Source: Anaerolineae bacterium
Lineage (GTDB): Bacteria > Chloroflexota > Anaerolineae > Aggregatilineales > Phototrophicaceae
Assembly (NCBI GenBank): GCA_019912905.1
Contig: JAIOHO010001175.1
Location: 1 to 5,137 of the forward strand
Direction: 5' to 3'
DNA: 5,137 nucleotides
Shown here: positions 1 to 4,488 of the stretch, piece after piece
Numbering within the stretch: position 1 is the stretch's first letter
Layout of the letters: each line of letters opens with the position of its first letter
Translations under genes and position numbers: made by a program
Notes under the pieces: model-generated
Database searches by the model: none
Told to the model about the DNA's origin: nothing
What the model saw: the letters and a program-made list of their open reading frames with translations, nothing else

Positions 1-1237
1 ATTCCTGCAAGTCGATATTCCGCCGCGCCGCGCCGCTTTCCATCGCTGCCTTCGCAACCGCCGGAGCCACCCACAGCAGCACGCGCGGGTCCAGCGGCTT
101 GGGGATGACATATTCGCGCCCGAATTTGAGCGAACTCAGGCCGTATGCGGTCAGCACGCTGTCGGGCACATCTTCGCGTGCCAGGTCCGCCAGTGCATGT
201 GCCGCCGCCATCTTCATGTCTTCATTGATGCCGGTGGCGTATACATCCAGCGCACCGCGAAACAGGAAGGGGAAGCCGAGCACGTTGTTGACCTGATTGG
301 GATAGTCGCTGCGTCCGGTGCCGACGATGGCATCCGAGCGCACGCTCAGTACATCTTCGGGTAGGATTTCCGGGTCCGGGTTCGCTAGCGCCAGGATGAT
401 GGGGTCTTTCGCCATCTTCGCGACCATGTCCGGTTTGAGGACGCCGCCGGTGGACAGGCCCAGGAATACGTCTGCCCCGACAATCGCGTCGGACAGCGTG
501 CGGGCATCGGTATAATTGGCGAAGTTGATCTTCCACTCATTCAGGCCCTCTTCACGCCCGGCATAGATCACCCCGCGCGAGTCCAGCATGAGGATATTGC
601 TGCGCTGGATGCCCAGTTTGATGTAGAACTCACCGGTGGCAATGGCGCTGGCCCCCGCGCCGGAGATGACGACCTTCAGGTCTTCCAGCTTCTTGCCAAC
701 CACTTCGACGGCATTGATCAGCGCCGCGCCCGAAATGATGGCGGTGCCGTGCTGGTCGTCGTGAAACACCGGAATGTCGAGTTCTTCCTTGAGGCGCGTC
801 TCGACGATGAAGGCTTCCGGCGCTTTGATGTCTTCCAGGTTGATGCCGCCAAAGGTGGGGGCGATTGCCTTGACTGCGGCGATGATTTCTTCGGCGGTGT
901 GGGCATCGAGTTCGATGTCGAACACGTCGATGTCGGCGAAGCGTTTAAAGAGCACGCCCTTACCTTCCATCACGGCTTTGGAGGGCAGCGGCCCCAGGTT
1001 GCCCAGACCGAGGATGGCTGTGCCGTTGGAGACGACCGCGACCAGATTGGCTTTAGCGGTCAGTTCATAGGCGGTCAGGTTATCGCGGCTGATTTCGAGT
1101 ACGGCTTCGGCTACGCCTGGCGAGTAGGCCAGCGACAGGTCGCGCTGGGTGGCAAGAGGTTTGGTCGCCCGCACCTCAATTTTGCCCGCTCGTCCCTGGC
1201 GGTGATATTCAAGAACGTCCTGTTTGGTAATTGCCAT
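1..1237 (-). CDS. NAD(P)-dependent malic enzyme (C-terminus cut by window edge)
   Basis: Catalyses oxidative decarboxylation of malate to pyruvate and CO2 with reduction of NAD(P)+, in the cytoplasm, linking the TCA cycle to pyruvate and NAD(P)H supply. I translated 412 residues in one open frame; only a short C-terminal tail should be missing compared with the ~400-residue bacterial form, so there is probably no phosphotransacetylase fusion, though the edge prevents proof. Visible landmarks: LSLAYSPGVAE with the catalytic Tyr38; SNGTAILGLGNLGPL at about 70-84; MEGKGVLFK with the catalytic Lys93; NLEDI with metal ligands Glu135 and Asp136; FHDDQHGTA with metal ligand Asp161; a Rossmann loop GAGASA at about 193-198; ALANPDPEI and QVNNVLGFPF in the second half; and APAVAKAAMESGAA near the visible end. 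Residue roles are assigned by homology with E. coli MaeB. The start is ATG at 1237, preceded by AAGGAG with an 8-nt spacer. NAD versus NADP preference cannot be decided. It is divergently oriented from the next gene. Confidence 0.97.
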   Translation of the reverse strand, partial: MAITKQDVLEYHRQGRAGKIEVRATKPLATQRDLSLAYSPGVAEAVLEISRDNLTAYELTAKANLVAVVSNGTAILGLGNLGPLPSKAVMEGKGVLFKRFADIDVFDIELDAHTAEEIIAAVKAIAPTFGGINLEDIKAPEAFIVETRLKEELDIPVFHDDQHGTAIISGAALINAVEVVGKKLEDLKVVISGAGASAIATGEFYIKLGIQRSNILMLDSRGVIYAGREEGLNEWKINFANYTDARTLSDAIVGADVFLGLSTGGVLKPDMVAKMAKDPIILALANPDPEILPEDVLSVRSDAIVGTGRSDYPNQVNNVLGFPFLFRGALDVYATGINEDMKMAAAHALADLAREDVPDSVLTAYGLSSLKFGREYVIPKPLDPRVLLWVAPAVAKAAMESGAARRNIDLQE

Positions 1238-1245
1238 TTCAAAAG

Positions 1246-1251
1246 CTCCTT
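1246..1251 (-). promoter_or_regulatory. Ribosome binding site of the malic enzyme gene
   Basis: On the minus strand the sequence reads AAGGAG, then 8 nt, then ATG. This is a near-perfect Shine-Dalgarno match and fixes the malic enzyme start at 1237, which also agrees with where family members begin. Confidence 0.85.
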
Positions 1252-1309
1252 GTGAATTGGCAGCAATGTGGATATGACGGGTTCAGGTTGAATCGGTATG
1301 GATGCTCGG

Positions 1310-1339
1310 ATTGTACCAGCCCGGCGGCGCTCATGTCTT
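1310..1339 (-). promoter_or_regulatory. Candidate sigma-70 type promoter for the malic enzyme
   Basis: On the minus strand, AAGACA (1339-1334, 4 of 6 to TTGACA) is followed by an 18-nt spacer and TACAAT (1315-1310, 5 of 6 to TATAAT). Transcription would start near 1303 and give a leader of roughly 65 nt before the ATG. The match and distance are plausible, but one such hit in 300 bp can arise by chance. Confidence 0.35.
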
Positions 1340-1405
1340 CGTGTATCAGCGAGGTGTTTGGAGACCAGTGTCGAAAGGCTACCCTTATTCTACTCGCTGA
1401 GGCAC

Positions 1406-1422
1406 TTTCGTGAAAAACGAAA
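1406..1422. repeat. Short perfect inverted repeat (TTTCGT / ACGAAA)
   Basis: Six-base arms TTTCGT (1406-1411) and ACGAAA (1417-1422) flank five bases. TTTCGT recurs at 1477-1482 within the candidate rightward promoter. This may be an operator-like element, but short inverted repeats are common in AT-rich DNA. Confidence 0.3.
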
Positions 1423-1459
1423 ATTGTCTGAATTTATCCGTGCAATAGCTCCTGAGTAC

Positions 1460-1496
1460 TGGTCAATTTGCCATTATTTCGTTAGGATGTTTACAT
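1460..1496 (+). promoter_or_regulatory. Weak promoter-like region upstream of the orphan gene
   Basis: Two overlapping possibilities exist. TTGCCA (1468-1473, 5 of 6) with a 17-nt spacer leads to TTACAT (1491-1496, only 3 of 6). TGGTCA (1460-1465, 4 of 6) with a 17-nt spacer leads to TAGGAT (1483-1488, 4 of 6). Both lie in the AT-rich half of the gap and would give leaders of about 40-50 nt. Neither is strong, and the choice between them is open. Confidence 0.25.
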
Positions 1497-1501
1497 GAAT
1501 T

Positions 1502-1516
1502 AATTGTACATCAATT
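1502..1516. repeat. Short inverted repeat (AATTG-N5-CAATT) in the leader of the orphan gene
   Basis: Perfect five-base arms at 1502-1506 and 1512-1516 flank TACAT. It lies downstream of the candidate promoter and upstream of the ribosome binding site, where a repressor could sit. It is short and AT-rich, so chance is a real alternative. Confidence 0.25.
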
Positions 1517-1530
1517 CTAATAACCAACGC

Positions 1531-1534
1531 GAGG
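1531..1534 (+). promoter_or_regulatory. Ribosome binding site choosing ATG 1543
   Basis: GAGG lies 8 nt before ATG 1543. The frame stays open upstream to a TTG at 1504, which would add 13 residues, but that TTG has no Shine-Dalgarno sequence at a suitable distance and the ribosome site would fall inside the coding region. ATG 1543 is therefore preferred. Confidence 0.7.
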
Positions 1535-1542
1535 TTAATCTC

Positions 1543-2319
1543 ATGTCTTATTTCACCCACGCCGATCACACGGCGCTCAGTACCCACACTGGTTCGCTCA
1601 AGGCCCTCCCCGTCTACGAAAAATTCTGGAATCTGCACGAAACGGTGCGCGACAAGATCCGCATGAACGATTGGGATCTGCATCCTCATTGGCGCAAAGC
1701 CAGCATTATCAGCGATGCATCATCAGCCGCAGCCGTCAAACCCCAGGATGTCATGGTGCTGTCCTACTTCCGGCCTTACGAGCAGGCGCGCCTGGTGGAA
1801 GGTCTGATGGGGATCGAACCGGCGGATGCTGACCAGGATGTTCAGACCTATCGTCACCCGGCGATTGAACTGCGGATTGCCCCGGAATATTTCTCGATCG
1901 AGCTGGTCGTGTCGCCTCTGGCCTGGTGGGACCAGCAGAATTTCATCGGCAAACTGGAGCTTGGCCGCCACCGCGACGCGCTGCGCCGCCTGCTGTACCG
2001 GCTGGACGGCGATTATCGTTTCGGCTTCTGGGGAGGCGAAAATCTGGCCGATATGCACCTGACCACCTGGCAGATGCTGCATGGCCGTGTGCTGGATGAA
2101 TGGATGGATACCTTTGCCGACGGCCAGGACTGGCTGCGGATGGGCATCTGGTACGAGCCGGAATCTTCAAGCCTGAGCGCCCACTACATCGTTCAGGAAG
2201 CGATCACGCGCATCGGCGAACTGTACAGCCTGTATGACTTCCTGCTGTGGACCGGCAACAATAATTACCACGACTTCTATCACAAACGCGATAAATATGC
2301 GCGGCGGATGTATGCCTGA
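1543..2319 (+). CDS. Hypothetical protein, 258 aa, Trp/Tyr-rich, no family recognised
   Basis: I do not recognise this protein. It begins MSYFTHADHTALS, has no signal peptide, no membrane helix and no low-complexity region, and should be a folded cytoplasmic protein. It is unusually aromatic: I count 11 tryptophans, including an adjacent pair at 128-129 (SPLAWWDQQ), plus many tyrosines and histidines. Other visible stretches are MNDWDLHPHWRK (41-52), VLSYFRPYEQARLVEGL (72-88), a probable beta-strand pair ELRIAPEYFSIELVVSP (109-125), an Arg-rich helix GRHRDALRRLLYRLDGDYRF (141-160), FGFWGGENL (160-168) and an aromatic tail around NNNYHDFYHKRDKYARRMYA. No catalytic motif is evident. The start at 1543 is supported by GAGG with an 8-nt spacer. 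It is followed 67 bases later by an intrinsic terminator, so it is probably monocistronic. Its base composition matches its neighbours, with no sign of recent transfer. Confidence 0.85.
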   Translation: MSYFTHADHTALSTHTGSLKALPVYEKFWNLHETVRDKIRMNDWDLHPHWRKASIISDASSAAAVKPQDVMVLSYFRPYEQARLVEGLMGIEPADADQDVQTYRHPAIELRIAPEYFSIELVVSPLAWWDQQNFIGKLELGRHRDALRRLLYRLDGDYRFGFWGGENLADMHLTTWQMLHGRVLDEWMDTFADGQDWLRMGIWYEPESSSLSAHYIVQEAITRIGELYSLYDFLLWTGNNNYHDFYHKRDKYARRMYA

Positions 2320-2386
2320 GGTTTTGACCCGCGCGGGTATGCGCTGGCCTGCGAGTTGATGCTCGCTGCCAATGTCGGCTACAATC

Positions 2387-2422
2387 AAGGTCATGAGTGG
2401 ACGCTCATGGCCTTATTTTATT
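2387..2422 (+). terminator. Rho-independent terminator of the orphan gene
   Basis: An 11-bp stem pairs 2387-2397 (AAGGTCATGAG) with 2404-2414 (CTCATGGCCTT), with a single G-U wobble (2391 with 2410) and a 6-nt loop. It is followed by a U-rich tail ATTTTATT (2415-2422). The tail exists only in the rightward direction, so it should end transcripts from the orphan gene and insulate the downstream TPR cluster. Confidence 0.75.
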
Positions 2423-2455
2423 GGGATGGAACGCGGCGGGCGGTCCATAGGTGAA

Positions 2456-2485
2456 TTGTGCGAACCGCTCAACTCCATTTACAAT
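2456..2485 (+). promoter_or_regulatory. Candidate promoter of the TPR-membrane gene cluster
   Basis: TTGTGC (2456-2461, 3 of 6 to the -35 consensus) and TACAAT (2480-2485, 5 of 6 to the -10 consensus) are separated by 18 nt. Transcription would start near 2492, about 28 nt before ATG 2521. Its place, just after the upstream terminator and just before the first gene of the cluster, strengthens an otherwise moderate sequence match. Confidence 0.45.
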
Positions 2486-2520
2486 GAACATGAGGCAGTA
2501 TCCGCGGGGAATAGACGACC

Positions 2521-2889
2521 ATGAAAAAGACCAGCAGCCAACAACCCAATCGTGAACAACTCCTCCAGATGGCGGTCAACTCGGCACGGGCCGGCAACAA
2601 GGAAGGTGCCCGCGTCATGCTGCGGCAGGTCCTGAATGAAGATCGCCGCAATGCGCGCGCCATGCTGTGGATGGCGAAAATCGCACGCACCACGAAAGAG
2701 CGCCGCCAGTGGTTGGAGCGCGTGGTGGATATTGACCCCGACAATGAACAGGCCAAAGTTCAGCTCAAGCGCATGAGCTATCAGACCAGTGCCCAGCAGA
2801 ACCGGGTGCTGCTGATTTTTGGTGTGGTGGTCGGCGTCCTGTTCGTGCTGCTGCTGGTGGTGCTGGTGGGAGTATTCATCCTCCGTTAG
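2521..2889 (+). CDS. Small TPR-like protein with a C-terminal membrane anchor
   Basis: A 122-residue protein of two parts. Residues about 10-85 form two TPR-like helical hairpins plus a capping helix, recognisable by alternating A/B helices, by SARAGNKEGARVMLRQVL (21-38) and by the TPR-type turn DPDN (72-75). Residues about 97-120 are one very hydrophobic membrane helix rich in Val and Leu. The protein ends two residues after it (LR), so nothing is exposed outside. No signal peptide is present; Asn94-Arg95 before the helix is consistent with the TPR part staying in the cytoplasm. TPR folds bind proteins, so a scaffold or assembly role is likely, but the partner is unknown. Its module aligns without gaps to those of the next two genes (about 27 of 77 identical to the next one). 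The start is ATG, with GGGGA 10 nt upstream, a slightly long spacing. It is first of three genes probably co-transcribed; the gap to the next is 63 bp. Confidence 0.88.
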   Translation: MKKTSSQQPNREQLLQMAVNSARAGNKEGARVMLRQVLNEDRRNARAMLWMAKIARTTKERRQWLERVVDIDPDNEQAKVQLKRMSYQTSAQQNRVLLIFGVVVGVLFVLLLVVLVGVFILR

Positions 2890-2927
2890 TGCTGGACACC
2901 GGCCCGGACCCGCGCGCTGGCATTTGA

Positions 2928-2945
2928 TCCTGAATCATTCGGGAG
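2928..2945 (+). promoter_or_regulatory. Ribosome binding site of the propeller gene, partly within a hairpin
   Basis: GGGAG (2941-2945) sits 7 nt before TTG 2953 and supports that start. Bases 2928-2934 (TCCTGAA) can pair with 2938-2944 (TTCGGGA) around a 3-nt loop, with one G-U pair, which would bury most of the Shine-Dalgarno sequence. Together with the weak TTG start this could keep translation low. The hairpin is small, and its effect is an inference. Confidence 0.45.
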
Positions 2946-2952
2946 AAATTCT

Positions 2953-4458
2953 TTGGCTAACCAAGAGGCTTTACAGCAGAAATTAAGGATGGGGATCGAG
3001 GCGGCACGGCGCGGCGATAAACCGGCTGCCCAGGTGCTGCTGCGGCAGGTGGTGGAAACTGATCCTGGCAACGAACTGGCCTGGATGTGGCTGGCTTCGG
3101 CGGTAGACAGCCTGGATGAGCGCCGGGCCTGCCTGGAACACGCGCTGCGAATCAACCCGGATAACACCCGTGCCCGTGAAGCCCTGCGCCGCTTGCAACC
3201 GGGCGCTGCTTCGGCGGAATCCTCAGCTTCACGAGGCCGGCAGTCTCGTCGCCCCCAGGCGCAGACCCGCAGCGGGGATGAGGCGCGTTCTGGTCCGAGT
3301 ACGCTGGTGATTCTGGTGGGCGCGCTGGTGGTGCTGGCGGTCATTACGGCGCTGATTTTCGTCGTGGTCTCGACCCAGCAGCCGCAGATCCTGTCGAATA
3401 ATGAACTGGCGGCTGCCCTGACGCTGACCGTGACGCCGACGACGGACCCGGATACCTACACGGCGACGCCGTCACCTTACATCCTGCTCGTGACGGTCGA
3501 TATTACGCTGCCGCCGACCTTTACGCCCACCTTTACACCGACCGCCTCGCACACGCCGCCGCCTTCGCCGACGCCGATTCCTCTGTCGTCATTTACGATG
3601 ATTTATACCGGCCTGGACGCGGGCAGCGCTGCGCCGTCGCTGTATGAAGCGGCTGGGGATGGCAGCGGTGAACGGCTGCTGGGGTCCGACCTACGCGACG
3701 TGGCCTTTGACCCATCCGGGAAGCGCATCGCATTCGTGCGTGAGGCGACGGTCACGACTGGTGAGGGCGAGAACGCCGTCGAAACGACTGCCTCGGCCCT
3801 GTTTATCGCGCCGCTGGATAACGTGGGCGCGGCGCAGCAGCTCACCAAATTCGACATCAATGTCTCCGGCCCGACCTGGGCACCGAACGGCATCCAACTG
3901 GCTTTCGTGAGCGACTTCGACGGGGATGACGACATCTGGACGATTACCGATGATGGCAATAACATCCTCAAGCTGACCGAAAACGAGAGTGTGGACCGTG
4001 ACCCGACCTGGTCGCCGGATGGCAGCCAGATCGTGTTTGTGTCCGACCTGGAAAGCCCCGGCCTGACGCGCCTGTTCAGCATGTCGGCCACGGGGGAGAA
4101 CATCCACCGGCTCAACAGTCTGAGCGGCAATACCTATCATCCACGCTGGTCGCCGGATGGCAGCCGCCTGGTGTTCGTGAACGACGGCAGCGGGGATGGC
4201 GATGTCTATATTTCCGATGCAGAAGGGCAGAGTTCCCTGCTGCTGACCGCTGATGATGGGGGAGCAGAAGACCGCAGCCCGGCTTTTACGCCGGATGGTA
4301 ACTGGGTCGGCTTCGCTTCGAATCGAGGCGGCGATACCTTTCAACTTTACATGATGGATGTGCGCGGCGACAGGCTGGTCCAGGTGACCGATTCCACTCG
4401 CGATGATCAGGATCTCGATTTTCGCCCAGAACTGATTTTGCGCCTGCGCCAGGACTGA
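2953..4458 (+). CDS. Membrane-anchored protein: cytoplasmic TPR module, Thr/Pro stalk and extracellular TolB-like PD40 beta-propeller
   Basis: A 501-residue bitopic membrane protein of unknown specific role. Residues about 5-81 are a TPR-like module (GIEAARRGDK, ELAWMWLASAV, RINPDN). A basic linker (94-112, several Arg) is followed by a membrane helix at 117-140, which by the positive-inside rule puts the TPR part inside. Residues 157-211 are a Thr/Pro-rich stalk (LPPTFTPTFTPTASHTPP). Residues about 212-495 form a TolB/PD40-type propeller with motifs AFDPSGKRIAFV, WAPNGIQLAFVSD, WSPDGSQIVFVSD, WSPDGSRLVFVND and FTPDGNWVGFASN. Their prolines fall at 254, 311, 355, 401 and 447, and DFRPEL at 492 keeps the period. 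This fits six blades with N- and C-terminal strands closing the ring. PD40 propellers usually bind proteins, glycans or other ligands; no catalytic residues are visible. The start is TTG with GGGAG 7 nt upstream. Only 30 bp separate it from the next gene. Confidence 0.92.
   Translation: MANQEALQQKLRMGIEAARRGDKPAAQVLLRQVVETDPGNELAWMWLASAVDSLDERRACLEHALRINPDNTRAREALRRLQPGAASAESSASRGRQSRRPQAQTRSGDEARSGPSTLVILVGALVVLAVITALIFVVVSTQQPQILSNNELAAALTLTVTPTTDPDTYTATPSPYILLVTVDITLPPTFTPTFTPTASHTPPPSPTPIPLSSFTMIYTGLDAGSAAPSLYEAAGDGSGERLLGSDLRDVAFDPSGKRIAFVREATVTTGEGENAVETTASALFIAPLDNVGAAQQLTKFDINVSGPTWAPNGIQLAFVSDFDGDDDIWTITDDGNNILKLTENESVDRDPTWSPDGSQIVFVSDLESPGLTRLFSMSATGENIHRLNSLSGNTYHPRWSPDGSRLVFVNDGSGDGDVYISDAEGQSSLLLTADDGGAEDRSPAFTPDGNWVGFASNRGGDTFQLYMMDVRGDRLVQVTDSTRDDQDLDFRPELILRLRQD
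4008..4165 (+). repeat. Blade repeat with a 20-base identical core in the propeller gene
   Basis: The same 20 bases occur at 4008-4027 and 4146-4165, 138 bases (46 codons) apart and in the same frame. They encode the strand WSPDGS of two consecutive propeller blades. The rest of the two blades has diverged. This reflects internal blade duplication inside the coding region and is not a mobile or regulatory repeat. Confidence 0.8.
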
Positions 4459-4476
4459 GCCAGAACCAATTACGGA

Positions 4477-4481
4477 AAGGG
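4477..4481 (+). promoter_or_regulatory. Ribosome binding site choosing the GTG start at 4489
   Basis: AAGGG (within GGAAAGGGAA) lies 7 nt before GTG 4489. This start gives a protein whose first 81 residues align without a gap, end to end, with those of the preceding gene, so the GTG is well supported even though no ATG is nearby in frame. Confidence 0.75.
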
Positions 4482-4488
4482 AACCGTC

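Larger units (their letters stand above)
1238..1542. other. Divergent intergenic region
   Basis: These 305 bases separate the leftward malic enzyme from the rightward orphan gene. The left half has the same composition as the genes and holds the candidate leftward promoter. The right half, from about 1405, is clearly AT-rich and holds weak rightward promoter-like sequence and two short inverted repeats (1406-1422 and 1502-1516). I found no convincing small gene: the short open frames here lack ribosome binding sites and resemble nothing. I saw no structured RNA that I could recognise. Confidence 0.7.

Noticed and set aside
749..1255. A 168-codon open frame on the plus strand opposite the malic enzyme
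   Set aside because: It is antisense to highly conserved malic enzyme motifs, and its translation is a shadow of that frame. It also overlaps the malic enzyme ribosome site.
1231..1498. Short plus-strand open frames of about 60 codons in the intergenic region
   Set aside because: They have no ribosome sites, no recognisable composition or motif, and overlap the malic enzyme start and promoter region.
1504..1542. An upstream TTG start adding 13 residues to the orphan gene
   Set aside because: There is no Shine-Dalgarno sequence before it, and the good GAGG site belongs to ATG 1543. The added residues (INSNNQREVNL) look like translated leader.
2220..2316. NNNYHDFYHKRDKY in the orphan protein, which slightly resembles the NN-x-W-F-x-x-x-K-x-x-Y motif of the DUF2461/TIGR02453 family
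   Set aside because: In that family the motif lies near the N-terminus and is followed by other conserved parts that are absent here, so the resemblance is too short to use.
2327..2338. Perfect 12-base palindrome (ACCCGCGCGGGT) just after the orphan gene stop
   Set aside because: As a hairpin it gives only a 4-bp stem with a 4-nt loop and no U tract, so it is not a terminator. A single GC-rich palindrome of this length is expected by chance, and no second copy is present.
2356..2385. TTGATG, 18-nt spacer, TACAAT as a second promoter for the TPR cluster
   Set aside because: The match is fair, but transcripts would start inside or just before the terminator stem at 2387-2414 and would largely be cut off at once. 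The downstream candidate at 2456-2485 fits better.
3580..4440. Periodic repeats considered as a CRISPR or other DNA repeat array
   Set aside because: The repeats are in-frame protein blade repeats with a period near 46 codons and diverged bodies; there are no constant repeats with unique spacers.
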